The notes beneath the pieces were generated by a model. That model did no database searches, had not been told where the DNA came from, and worked only from the letters and a program-made list of their open reading frames with translations. A DNA stretch of 64,000 nt, taken from positions 427,501 through 491,500 of the forward strand of contig WAEK01000008.1 of NCBI GenBank assembly GCA_011634665.1, read 5' to 3'. This document shows, piece by piece, positions 46,735 through 58,265 of the stretch (position 1 is its first letter; each line of letters opens with the position of its first letter). Position numbers and translations under genes: made by a program. This DNA is from Mortierella sp. BCC40632. Taxonomy: Eukaryota > Mortierellomycota > Mortierellomycetes > Mortierellales > Mortierellaceae.

Positions 46735-49700
46735 AGACATGTCAGTATCAAAAGTGCCTCACTTCATGCCTTTCATAATTCCATCCCACAATTGATAATG
46801 GACTTTACCTTAAAGCCGGCTTTTTCTAGGCGCCATTTGATCAGATCCAAAAAGGTCACATATTGCGAGAAGCAAATACTCCTGTTATAAGCCAAGAAAA
46901 GTAAATCAAGGCAAAGGTATTAGAAATGATCTCGATCAATGGTTCTTGAAACATCCAGGCTACTAAAGAAAGAAAGAAAAAGACACCATTCTTGATTTAC
47001 TTACTTGATGGTACGGTCTTCTCTTTGAAGGTTATAGAGCTGTTCAACAAGTGCCTCAATCTTGGTCGAACTTCGCCAGGTATCCATGTTGATTCGGTTA
47101 ACAATTGATGTTCGAGCAAATGTCCGGTGTCGAATCTCAGCATCCTCTTCTGTTTCGTCCTTGGTGTAGGTTGGTTGTTGGAGGTCAATAGATAATGGGA
47201 TATGACACACAGGGCACTCGGGCGCCTCGACCGCAGACGATGAGATGTACTGTTCGGCGTCCTCGCGACAGAACAAGTGATGGCACTTGCTGACAATAGG
47301 ATCCTCTGCCTAAGATTCCAAAAAAAAAAAAAAAAAAAGACCGCCGAGTTAGCTCAGGTACTCATTCCTCTTCAAAACAACGAAATATCGCTCGATTGTG
47401 GAAATTACCTCTTCTTGACAGATACAACAGACAAAGGTCTCTGGCAAACCAATCTTGCTCTGCGAAGCCTTTTTCAACACCAAGTCTGGATGGTCGACCA
47501 TTTGTCTCATCTTGGTTAGAAGCTCAAAGATATTTGCATAGTTGTTAAGGACCGTGCCTTGTTCCACATAGGTAGAGAATTTTCTCTTGGTATCCGAGTA
47601 GAGCGATTCATAGAGATCTTCTTCTTCCTCGTTGAATAGGTACCGACACACTGTCATCTTGCGAGGCGGTAGACCCAGATCATCGGCCCGCTCAATCTTG
47701 GTTCTTCGAAGCATGATTCTGTCAAGAAGCTTTCGCAATTTGACAAAAGCACCAGCACCAGCACCTTCCGTACCGAATCTTTGGATAGGTCTCAAGATTT
47801 CGTTGTTCCACCAGCATGTATGGCTATACATAAAATGTCATATCCGAGAAAAGGTTAGCTCTGCGAGTCATTACTACACAATGATTGAAGAGAAAGGGAG
47901 GGGCGAGAGGGAGAAAAGCTATGTTCGCTATTAAACTTACTCCATTGGGCGATGTCCACAATCATCGCAGTCCCTCTTGTTACTGTACTTCCAATGGAGC
48001 GACTTGCACTTGCAGAGTCGGCAAAAGTAGTATCTATTGGACGGTTTATCAGGTATGAGCGTCCTCGGCATTTAAAGAAGCGCTAATGCAGGTATCGCAT
48101 ATTCATTTACACTCTGTACATATTACATACCCGAATGGGTCTGCTTGCATAAAACGAATCAGTGAATAGAGTTCACCCACTCTGTTCTGCATGGGAGTTC
48201 CTGAAAGTGACCATTTCCGTTCAGATAGAAGCATAAACTACGAGGTAGAGAGCAAGGTTGGGTCAGTTTTTATAAAACACAATCACCTACCAAGACTTGA
48301 AAAAAACAATAGAAAAGAGGAGGAAAGGAGGGGAGATACTCACAGCAGATCGGGCAGTGTTACAAGAGCGCTCTTTGATATTGTGTGCTTCATCAAGGAT
48401 AATACGATGCCATTTGATTCGATGGAGTAATGAATCTTCTGTAACCGTCATTCCTCCTCGTTTTACTCCGTAATGTTGTTTCCGATAACCAGACTCGATA
48501 ATGGAATCTAATCGAGAGTGACAGCAAAGAGTTCAATACTCTGATTAAGAGAAGAAGAAAAGGCAAAGGCAGAGGCAATGTGAAAGCGAAGAGACGGAAG
48601 CCATGTACACAGTCATTTAAAATGGCTACTTTTCTTACAGGTGGTCAAGACGACATCATGACTCTCGAGTTCTTTCATGCTCTCTGTTCGGTTCGCTCCA
48701 TGGTAGATAAGGACCTTCAATGAGGGTGCATGCTCGCTGATCTCGTTCCTCCATTGAACGATAGCCACAGTTGGAGCCACAATCAGATTGGGAGCACCAG
48801 GTTCTGATAGCAACAGGGAAATCATTTGAATCGTCTTTCCCATCCCCATTTCGTCCTATCTCATTCATAAACAAAACGCGTTAGACCAAAGTTAATCATA
48901 TACACTCCCTTTCACTTCAACGATCACAGCCGAATAACACTTTTACTTACCGCCAATATTCCTCCTTTAAACTATTCAAAGGAGCAGTAGGCGAGTCGTT
49001 CATGAGAGTCAGCATCAGAAATCGAGTAATTTTACTGATAAACCCTGATTCGGAATATCCTCCGCATCAGAAAGAAAGCAAAACTAGGATAACTCCTTAC
49101 CAGGGTGTTTTCTTGATGCTTCATCCAACTTAAACCTTCTCTCTGGAACGGCAATAGTTTTAACTTGAGGCCTTCAGGCTGATCCACCAGCTGAGGCTTA
49201 TAGACTGCTTGCTTTTCAAGGTCGTCCCAGACAGTACCCAGTTCGGGATGTGCATCGATCAACTGCTTGGCCACTTTTTCCATCTGGATAGACCATCCAT
49301 CCATCCATCCATTCATTTTTTTTTTTTTAGTAAAGAAAGATTTAAAAAGTCAGTCAAATGTGTCATCTTTTCGTCCGTCAAGAGCGCAATTTCCATGAAA
49401 ACTGGTAAATGGTACTTTACCCAAGACATAGCAGGTCGTGTGGGTCGCCCAGCCTGACTACGCACCCCACGGCGGCGGCGGGGGGCCTGTGTAGCCTCCT
49501 CTTCGGAGGATGAGGAAGGACTGTCTTCTTCCTCTTCATTTGAGCTCTGGTCAGAGTCAGAAGTTTGAATAGCAGCTTCACTGCCTGATCCTTGATCATC
49601 CAAATCATCACTCTCGGATTCACTGTCGCTCTCCTTGATCTGTGCCTTGACAGCAGCAGAGGCTTTCTTTGATGCAGCTCTCTTTGATCTTCCTTGCAGC

Positions 49701-50200
49701 GTCGACGAGGATGCAGCCTTGGAAGAGGATGCTTTGCTGGGAGTCTTGGAGGCGGATGCGGAGGCGGACGACGTAGATCGGGCACCGCGTTTTGTCTTTG
49801 GTGTAGGCGTGGGGGTAGAAGTAGAGGAATCAACTGAGGAAGCAGGGCTATCGCAGTTGGCCTGAGTGTTGATACCGATTTGTAGATCGGCGGGCTTTTG
49901 GGCGGCTGATTTACGGGTGCGCTTTGGAGGACCTGCCGGAGAGGCGGTCGAATCGTGGTATTGGACATCTTCCATTCGACGCTTACCAAGGGCGGCAGCA
50001 CTTGGGGAAACGGTCATAGAGGGCAAGAAATCGTCATCAGTGTTGTCACCTTCGTCGCTGCTCAGGTCCAGTCTGGACAGGGACATGCTAGTGTTGGGAC
50101 TTGAGGTCTCGGAGTTGAGCCGGCTCGAATCAGCACCAGTAATGGAGGATGCTGATGATTGAGCTTTTGCGGATGCACGGGTCGCACGCTTCGGTGGCAT
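45971..50200 (-). CDS. RAD16: RAD16-type SNF2 translocase with RING finger (global-genome NER)
   Basis: Thirteen exons on the minus strand: 50200-49421, 49283-49101, 48971-48951, 48855-48639, 48507-48344, 48237-48131, 48033-47941, 47823-47409, 47309-47005, 46881-46809, 46610-46433, 46304-46164 and 46035-45971. All are GT-AG and phase-consistent, giving 913 residues. Helicase motifs run in order: [13 protein letters not shown] (I), LDEAHN (II, DEAH), LSGTPMQN (III), SQYVTFLD (IV), [14 protein letters not shown] (V), MDRIHRIGQ (VI). The Rad16-specific segment [17 protein letters not shown]...CDDCGH...[14 protein letters not shown] lies between III and the RING, whose ligands are CCIC...CHHLFC...CPVC (about 657-700). 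Residues 1-260 are Ser/Lys/acidic and disordered. Yeast Rad16 with Rad7 scans undamaged DNA and ubiquitylates in global-genome excision repair. The C-terminus [13 protein letters not shown] is typical. Exon 3 is a 21-nt microexon. Confidence 0.95.
46632..46729. repeat. (GA)n microsatellite inside RAD16 intron 10
   Basis: Close to 100 nt of nearly pure GA on the plus strand, half of the 198-nt intron 46611-46808. On the RAD16 transcript it reads (UC)n and ends roughly 20 nt before the acceptor, so it also serves as a very long polypyrimidine tract. Confidence 0.9.
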
Positions 50201-51266
50201 GTTTGGATGACAGATGGATGGGGATGGGGAGAGAGAGAGAAAGAAATGTAGGCAAGAATGAACAAATGATTCAAGTCAAAGATGGACGAGGAGCGCAGAC
50301 ACAAAAAAAGAGGGAGCTGCTTCGTATTGGTGGCAACTTTGGTCAAGAGTTTGTAGAACAAGGGGCCGTCACAACCTTGAGACTTTTTTTTTTTGCTTGC
50401 CGAAATCGGGTACGAACTGTTCGCTACTGTTGCTAGCCGAGGAGTTCCACAAGACTACAACTCCAAGAGTAGAATTTAAAATTCTCTTTCTCCTTGACTG
50501 GAGTGGAATCGTTGAACTCATTGATCATGGCGAGATGCATTGACTCAGCAATCGGATCTCAGAGAAGGAATCACGCACTGGAGTGGCCACCAAAAAGCTA
50601 CAAAAAAAAAATATTCACGCGCTGTGTTTCCAGAGATCAAACTTCAAACACCAGGGCGGTAGACAAGCCATGGACTCTTAAGGATGCAAAGGACATTTTT
50701 GTTTATTTACACAAGTCCGACTGATTATTTGCACTTTTCCTTGCGGACCAAATCACCCAAGTCTTTCTTATGATGCTGCTGCAGGAGGACAGAGAACAAA
50801 TTGACCACCTCGAGCGAGGACAGAGAGGGAACAATCGATTTCGCCTCCCATTCTAAGCTCCGACGTGTACTCCTCCCCCTCCTTTTCGAGCAGACATATT
50901 TCTCCTAGGCAAAGCCCGCCTCCAAGTCTACCAAGGCTGCGACGCGGTTCTATGAGAGATGACAATAGCAGGCCTGATTCCTCTATGGGAATGGCTGAAT
51001 TGTGGATTAAATCTGAGAAGGCTTCAAGTGCAAATGCTCCAAGTCCCTCCCTCAAGGTACTTGAAGCATGCTCTAACTCTTATCTTTTATCTCTCGTTCC
51101 CACACAAGCCCTCACAACTTGCCCTTAAATATACTCTTGATTTTTTTTTTTTTTTTTTAAGTAAACGTTGGCTTCGACACACTTTTTTCTCTTGCCCCCT
51201 ATCTACCTATTTCATCTTTCCACTTCTACTTTGCCAACTTACTACTCGATAGTGACCAACTTCACC
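50201..51266. other. Divergent promoter region, RAD16 and hemerythrin gene
   Basis: 1.07 kb of mostly ordinary sequence with T-runs at about 50384-50392 and 51139-51158. No gene seen. Confidence 0.6.
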
Positions 51267-52013
51267 ATGTCGTGCATCTCGGACCTAATCAAGGCAGACC
51301 ACAGAGAGCTTGAGGCGTGCCACCACAAGATCATTAATGCTACCGATGACGATGAAAAAACTCGCTGGGCAAACCAATTTACGTGGGAACTTGCCCGCCA
51401 CAGCGTGGCAGAAGAGATCATCGTGTACCCTTGCATGAAACGATACCTTGAGGATGGCGTATCACTCGTTGAGATGGACCTTGATGAACACCAAAATGTA
51501 ATACTTACTTTGTTCTGTACAATCGATCCATATCGTGAACAGACCAATTACCTAGTTAAATACGATGTGTAAAAGGCGTGTATGCATCCTCCCCTTTCCC
51601 CCTCTTGTACTCTATCTCAATGCTTTTATTACTCTTTCAAAATATAGATCAAGGAGCAGCTTTATAAATTCCAAAGCATGTCGGTGACGAATCCAGACTT
51701 TGAGCCCGCATTGCGTTTACTGTGGACGGACCTGGCTTGGCACATCCGAAAAGAAGAGGAGGATCTCGTCAGGCTCGAGCAAGTCCTCAGTCCTGAAGAG
51801 ACTTCCACTCTGGCCAAGGATTTTCAACTTATGAAGAGATTTGTTCCCACGCATAGTCATCCCTCTGCCCCAAACGAGCCACCCTTTGAGAATATCGTAG
51901 GACTTCTCACAGCACCCGTTGACAAACTGTTGGACATTTTCAGACGCTTTCCTAAACAAGATCACCCGCAGATGCGTGAGCAGGAGCAGAGTCAAGTGGT
52001 AGACCCTATGTAA
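51267..52013 (+). CDS. Hemerythrin/HHE-domain protein
   Basis: Two exons (51267-51497, 51648-52013) give 198 residues. The four-helix hemerythrin HHE pattern is visible: DHRELE (H12 and E16), ARHSVAEEIIVYP (H45, E49/E50), LDEHQ (H75) and AWHIRKEEEDLV (H109, E113/E114). These supply the carboxylate and His ligands of a di-iron site. The C-terminal third is a Pro/His-rich tail (RFVPTHSHPSAPNEPPFENI, then PVDKLLDIFRRFPKQDHP). Fungal HHE proteins bind iron and have been linked to oxygen, nitric-oxide or redox sensing, but no activity can be assigned here. The cytosolic location is inferred from the absence of a signal peptide. It is divergent from RAD16. The family call is strong; the role is open. 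Confidence 0.85.
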
Positions 52014-52730
52014 AGGAGTTGTGCTCTACAAGCTCTCTCTTCTTCCAATGCTGATATTTGTCAACTTTCTTGTCGTCCACTGGAAAATGCCCTTCGTCCA
52101 CAAATAAATACTGCTGTATGTCCTTGAGCAAACCACCTAGATAGAAATGAACGGTGGGAAGAAAGAAAAGATGACAACAACGACAAAGACGACCATCGTA
52201 ATCCTTCTTTTTCGAGAGACAAGGGGAAGGGGGGGAGAGGGGGGATGCTCGCTCATCTGCAGCTGAGACGATTTTCACGAGCTCTTGCTTCTTTGGTTTG
52301 TAATAGTTCAGACTCGATGATGTTTAATTGCACGCCAAAAAAATTCCTTGTCCCACTAGCTCGGGTTGCATGATTTCACTAAAGTCAAGTTTAGGACGGA
52401 TATAGGCTGCTTTAGACCGATACTCTAACATCGCCATGGGTCCATAACAGGTCGAGAAGAGAGAGGAGGGTTCTCACGTCACTTAACGACATTAAATGGC
52501 GCAAATATTGAAATACCCTTCTTTCCCCCAGCGCGTGCAAATGAGTGATATATAGTGAGTAGCTGAGTTGTGGCCCTTGACAAATGGACGATAGCGACGA
52601 GTCGCGGTGCGCTTGTCCGTCTCAACTCACCTCACCCATAGTCTCAGTTCTATTTTTATTCCTCCCAGAGCTCTGTCAGCCCAACTCTTTCCAAATGTCA
52701 TCATGAGCGTGAATTCAGCGTTGCAACTGA

Positions 52731-52733
<3 letters not shown>

Positions 52734-52764
<31 letters not shown>
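52734..52764 (+). repeat. T31 homopolymer
   Basis: Thirty-one uninterrupted T in the gene-poor region after the hemerythrin gene. Confidence 0.9.
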
Positions 52765-52765
<1 letters not shown>

Positions 52766-52875
52766 AAAGGATCCACTTACTCAAATCGATGATGCACCGG
52801 CGCATAGTGGACATAGCTACTTCCCGTCATAAAGCAAGAGCTCGATGATTGATCCCATTTGCTACTTGACTGCTT

Positions 52876-53183
52876 CTTGGAAGGCTATAAAGAAGGCAAG
52901 AACTACTATAACCAGCCAGAGATCTTGTTCGAGTTGGCCAAGTATCCTCCCTCTGACTTGGTGGATCGTAAGCGTTGGGGTTTTTTTTTCTTCTTTCTTC
53001 AATGTCAATGCCCCCTGAAAGATAATATCCAAGTTATATCCAGAGTCAACAGACCCGGTACCCCCATTGTGCTTCAGTTGCTGACAGGCGTTTATCGGCA
53101 CTTTCTAAAAGACGGTCTATCCGAACTTTGCAAGAGCCATGATGTAGTAGCGGTGCTCTTCGGCTTTAGGTATGGGATTCAGT
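52876..53183 (+). pseudogene. Possible gene fragment, two exon-like blocks
   Basis: A block encoding LEGYKEGKNYYNQPEILFEL and LAKYPPSDLVD ends at a good donor (GATC|GTAAGC near 52967). After a T-rich stretch comes a second block with VNRPGTPIVLQLLTGVYRHF and LCKSHDVVAVLFGFRYGIQ, then a stop. No start, no upstream acceptor and no known family were found. Looks like a remnant of a gene rather than an active one. Confidence 0.3.
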
Positions 53184-53499
53184 GATGAGTGAATGGTTAG
53201 ACAAAGAATGCTCCCGAATGGTGCTCATCCGAAAGTCATTTCCTTTGGTCAACACGCAAAAAACCATACGAGCCCATCCCAGTTTGATCCGCATATGTAT
53301 CTCAAACTCCCTTTACCGATAATATTCTATACTTAATATTTTCACCACATGTGGATAGAAGAAAGTTGATTAAACTCCCTCTTGCTGTGGCAAAACTATT
53401 GTTCGAAAGTAATCGTTCCTCTCCTCGCCTCTGCAAGTCATTGACATCCTTTTCCAAGACCTATCATTACCTCGAAGAGAAGAAAGTATAAAATAAATA

Positions 53500-54245
53500 T
53501 CTTTCCTTAGACACTATACGGCAGTGACAGAAACAAGCATCTGATGAAGGCGCTATCAAAACTAAGTATCGATGGAGCGACCCCCTCTATGCCTATCAAA
53601 GTTTCAAAGAAAAGAAAAAATGCTTTGGATTTCACCCAAAGACAAAGTTGTTGTGAACAATGTTGTTATCGTAGGATATCAAATGATTGCTCTTAATACA
53701 AGCATTGCCCTGATGCGATGTGGGTGGCAACATACATGTGTTTGTCCATGTCCATGATTTTTTCATCCTCGAAAACATGAAAGACCTCATGCCAATTAGA
53801 GCACAACAGTAGCCGTCGAAAGGGGGACATCCAGTCTGAATTGGATGCTGTAGCAAATGGGGAGGGGGAGAGGGAGAGGAAGGAAGAGGCTGTTCCCCAG
53901 ATGGTTCTTAATCCAGAGCTGAAGCAGGTTTCTGGAACGTGTGTAGGAATAAAAAAAAATAGACTATCATTGTCTTATCCTCCTTTGCGGGCATACACTC
54001 CACTCTTTCCACTCTTTTTTCATAATAGGGTATTATGTTGGTGTGTTTAGTCTTCTCCAAAGGTGGAGATCTGCATGGAGATGGAAGATAAATTTTTACA
54101 AGTATCCCTAGACAAACACCCTTACACGCTCATCAAAGACGAATGCTATGCGACTGAACTAGATCCCACACCCACAGAATTCCTAGTAGTTAGGCTTCGG
54201 CATTTTGATTCGGATTTCTCTGCGTTGAGATTGCTGATATTATTT
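53500..54245 (+). pseudogene. Scattered coding-like fragments
   Basis: Short protein-like stretches in changing frames occur here, for example AIKTKYRWSDPLYAYQSFKE near 53552-53611 and MEDKFLQVSLDKHPYTLIKD near 54078-54137. Stops and frame changes separate them. No family recognised. Probably old pseudogenic sequence. Confidence 0.2.
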
Positions 54246-54375
54246 TCAATTAGTCATGGTGAAAAAAAAAAAAAAAAAAAATTAAAAAAAGTCTATTAGG
54301 CTTGATATTAATCTTGATGAAGTAAAGGGTTATCATGGAAGGGACTACTTTTTTTCTTCTTTTTTTTTTTTTTTT

Positions 54376-56195
54376 TTAGAAAAGAGATGGCCCCAAAAAT
54401 CCAACTCCAAAGGCTGCCGCTGCCGCTGCCCATGACGCTTGAAGTACTCTCAACGGGTGGGCATCACTCTTGGGGATAGTCTTGGAGGACGAAGCGTCGC
54501 CCGTAGCACTGCCAGATGAACCCTTCTTGGGATTTGGATCGACAGTAGAGTCCGTACTGTTACCACTCTTTGTCGTCGAGTCTCCACTATTATTGGGAGT
54601 GGACTTGGCATCAACGCTGGTTGGTTGTTGATAAGGATTCGGGTCATGTAGACAATGAGCCAAGCTCATTGGCCTAAGACCGCGAGCTTTGGCCAAGGGA
54701 ATGATATGCTCTGCAAGGCGGATTGTCTCTGAGGTCAGATCATGCTCCAGTGTGATGGGGCCTCCAGGGCCTCCCAACGTAGAAGTGACAAGCGCCATAT
54801 TATCGAGAGCGTTCTTGAAGACACGAATGATCTCAACCTCTTTGATCTGGTGAAGGGGCATCCTCCAGTCGTTCGTATCCCATCCCAAAGTCCAAATCAC
54901 GGTCTCATACCCCATCTGACGGAGGATCTCTCGAACCCGGTTATCTGTATCGCCTGTTGGTGCGTTTGCGTCGCCATTAAAAAAGAAAAGGAAAGGAAGG
55001 AGACATCTGTTTAGTTCGCAAGATAGAAACGGTGCAACACCGAGCATGATTTTGAGGGACAGAAGGAGGCGTACCATAGGGCGGTCGGATGTATTTCGTA
55101 GTGAGGCCAGTGACATCTCGAATAATTTTCTCAGTCCACTTGACCTCGGCGACAATCTGGTGGTTGGTCAATGTCGTTAGACCTGCATGAGACCATGCTA
55201 TAGACGAGGCAAGTGTTTTTTGTGGGGGAAAGAGGAGAGAGAAGAGCAACAATTGATGTTGTTAGGAGACAGTAGCATAATCATGTGTTGCATGCTGCTC
55301 TTCTGGAGAACAAGATCCGTGGGCGCAAAGAAAAAAGAGATTGTCTAGATCCCGAGGATAAGATTGAAAGGGAGGGCGGGGGAAAGAAAGACAGACGGGA
55401 GGAAAGAGAGGCACACAGGTGGATGTGTCCGGCAACCTAGGGAAACCTACTGTGCATGGCAATATGATGTCCTTGCTGTATCTGCTCTTTGAGAATATCT
55501 GGGTATTCTAGGACTCGGCTACCAACTATGAAGAACGTCGCGCTCACGTCCTTGTCTTTTAGGTGAGCCATTAGTCCTCTTGTGTCTGGACTTGGTCCGT
55601 CGTCGAACGTGATTCCCCAGTCATTCTGGGTCGGGCAGGTCATGATATCCGATGGGGCCACACATCCGTCGCAGGACCACCAGCAGGCGTCCTTGTTCAC
55701 CTTGTCCTTGGGTGGGCACTTGGGGAATCGAGGCGCATCAGGAGTGCCCTTTGCGACGGGGAGGTTTGGTACTTTGGACCAATCAATTTCCTTGATCCAG
55801 TCTTGGACTTGTGCAGAGTTCACGTCTGGAATTTGGTCCTTGGGTGGATACTTGGATTCATCCATCTTGTTTGGTGTACCCTGAGACTCAATTTCAATGC
55901 GGCTATGAGCGCCCATGAAAGGGCGGTAGGGAATATGTCCGCCTGAATAGATGACACCGTGAAAGTCCCGAGTGGACACTTTGCCTGTGTGGACCTGGCC
56001 AGGGCGGGCGAGGAGATGTGGCATTTCTTCTGTTGTTGGCCTTGATAGTGAGGCTCCCGTGGCCAGGGACTGGAAGAGTGCTGGTGTGGTCAGAGCAAGG
56101 ACCGTCAGCAGGGTGATGTGGCGACGAACAGTCTTTGACTGTCGGTGCTTTGACCTAGATTGGTCTACAGGAGCGAGTGTAGAGAAAATATGCAT
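54376..56195 (-). CDS. Chitin deacetylase 2, signal-anchored or GPI-anchored
   Basis: Three exons (56195-55451, 55197-55075, 54953-54376) give 481 residues. The CE4/NodB motifs are TFDDGPSP (196-203), HTWSHAGLTTL (248-258, split by intron 1), RPPYGDTDNR (286-295), TLGWDTNDW and TLEHDLTSE. A Cys-rich CWWSCDGC (171-178) before the domain matches WTCEDC in chitin deacetylase 1, so both belong to one subfamily. The N-terminus is unusual: about 27 polar/basic residues precede the hydrophobic segment (ITLLTVLALTTPALFQSLA), a signal anchor or a late signal peptide; no nearer ATG restores a standard one. The tail is Ser/Thr/Asn/Lys-rich and ends in a hydrophobic helix (WAAAAAAFGVGFLGPSLF), a likely GPI signal. 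It would deacetylate wall chitin to chitosan. The stop codon abuts a poly(A/T) run (54361-54377 as T). A TATA box lies 96 nt upstream. Confidence 0.9.
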
Positions 56196-56290
56196 TGGGA
56201 ATAAAGACTACAAAAAAGATTGGGGAGTAGAAGGCAGCTTTCTTGTGGGCCAATGTTGAGCAACAACGCCTGGGATTGCAAGTGTGAGCG

Positions 56291-56297
56291 TTTTATA
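56291..56297 (-). promoter_or_regulatory. TATA box (TATAAAA) of chitin deacetylase 2
   Basis: TATAAAA on the minus strand about 96 nt upstream of ATG 56195. Confidence 0.55.
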
Positions 56298-56636
56298 ACA
56301 CTGTTCTCTAGACGAGTGCCAAGATGGGGTTCTTGAGGCCATTGTCTCGCGGATAGATTCTTCCCAGGTGTCGAGGGTCAGGTGTTGTGGTCTCGACTGC
56401 GAGCTTCTCCTCAGTTTCGGACAGATTTACAAGCGGGGGAGGGGCGTTGTAGAACGGACAAATTGCCCCCCGACAGACCTAAGCTACAACGGGCGGGAAT
56501 CTCTCGCCCATTCACTCAGCCCTGCCGTCTTGCCCCGATTAGCGAGCCGCAATGCCCTGCATCACTTTGTCACTCAAGACAACAAACACACACACACGCA
56601 CACTTTTGGCCGTTCCTGTGGACTTGTCTCTTTCTT

Positions 56637-56676
<40 letters not shown>

Positions 56677-58265
56677 TGGGTTTTGGTTTCTAGGCAGTAG
56701 ATCATCAAGTAGGAAGTACAGAGTAACATTGGCAAATAGAGAGAGAAGGGGAGGGAGAGGAAGAGTAATAAAACAGAGTGACAGAAAAGAAGGACGACAC
56801 AAGAAAGGAATGCGCCACTTGTTCATAGTGGTCTTGGGAGATATACACGAGAGAGAGGATTAAAGAGCAAAAAAAGAAAAAAAGGAAAAAAAAAAGAGAT
56901 ACTACAAACATCGGTAGAAATAATAACGGGTGTGAAAGGTGGGGGTGGGAGGAGTACAACAAACAAAACATCACAATCAAAAAAAAAAAAAAAAAAAAAA
57001 GGAAAAAGAATGGGTCTCGGTGGGGGAGAACCATAGAAGAACAAACATGAGCGGGAACACAACACAACAACTTTTTTTTTTTCCTTCTTTTTCCTTTTCT
57101 GTGTGCACTCTGAGCAAAAGAGGGATAAAAGATAAAGCAGACAGGTTTTCTCTTCCCCTCAGCACTTTCTCCAAGTGAAAGAAAGAGAAGAGGAAGAAGT
57201 AAGAAAGAGAGCAGCACAGCAGTAGCTGGGCACATACATTCACACACACACACGTAGCAATCGATTGGCAGATAGGGAGCAAGAGCAACAAGGAAAGAGA
57301 AGAAATAACGTCCGGATGTGTCGACTAGTCAGAGACGCGACGATGCTGAAACGCCTCTCTTTTTCTTTTGCAACATTCCTCGCTTCGCTCTCTTTGGCTG
57401 GGCTTGAAAAATAAAATAGATCACTGGCCAATCCGTTTGAGGCTGCCAGGGGTACTGGATTGAAAAAGGCGTTGTGGTCTGGGCGCGGATTTTTTTTTTT
57501 CTTTTCTTCTTGTTTTCTTGGGAGTAAGGATAGAGAGAGCGAGAGAGAAAAGGGAGACGAAGGAGAAGGACCCTTGGCTCATCGAAGGAAAAAAAAAACA
57601 TACCCAGGCCATTTCTCATACGGATGGCGACATCCGAGAGGACCTTGACTCTCTCTCTCCCTCCCAGCCCGAGTTCCCGCCGATGACAACAATAGCGACG
57701 GCAGAGGTTCTTGATCCGAGAATGGGGACTCGTCGCGACAGAGAGAAAAAGGGGAAGGAAAGGCAGGAGCAGAAAAAGAGACGGGTCCAAAAGGAAAAAG
57801 TGAGAGAAAGTGTGTGGGCGAGAGAGAGGGGACTAAAGATCATCCGCTCGATCTCGTTCTCCCTTCAAGAGAGTAAAAAATAATGCGCCGGAGAGAGGCG
57901 TTGCCGTTGCGATGTTGACGCCAATGCCGATGTGCGCAGTATGTGTGAGGACCCTGACCTTGTCGAGGATTGAGCTGAGAATCATGCCATGGGATGGAAA
58001 AAAGCAAAGGCAAGAGAGAAAACGAACAACAAATCCGGAAAAAGAGCGAATCCAACAGAAAAACAACCTGCGACCGCAGGGACGACAAACAAAGGAAACA
58101 TGGTACATAGGACTACAATTGGGCTGGGCCGGGCAGGACTGAGGAAAGGGTAAGAGAGAGGAGGAGTAAAGACAGGGACAGGAACAGGGACAGGAACGGG
58201 AGCAGGGGGGGGGAGGACTTTGACAAAAAAAAAAAAACATTGAAAGAAAGAAATAAAAGAGAAAG
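56298..58265. other. Intergenic, repeat-rich, no gene seen
   Basis: About 2 kb between chitin deacetylase 2 and the Ecl1-like gene. It includes T32 at 56639-56670, A-runs near 56979-57000, a T-run at 57073-57082 and A/G-rich sequence. It may contain a long 3' UTR of the Ecl1-like gene. The open frames here are low complexity. Confidence 0.55.
56639..56670 (+). repeat. T32 homopolymer
   Basis: Thirty-two T upstream of chitin deacetylase 2 on its promoter side. Confidence 0.9.

Larger units (their letters stand above)
52014..54375. other. Gene-poor region with decayed coding-like sequence
   Basis: 2.36 kb between the hemerythrin and chitin deacetylase 2 stops. It has a T31 run at 52734-52764, A18 at 54261-54279 and two zones with coding-like fragments (next entries). 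No intact gene could be assembled. Confidence 0.55.
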
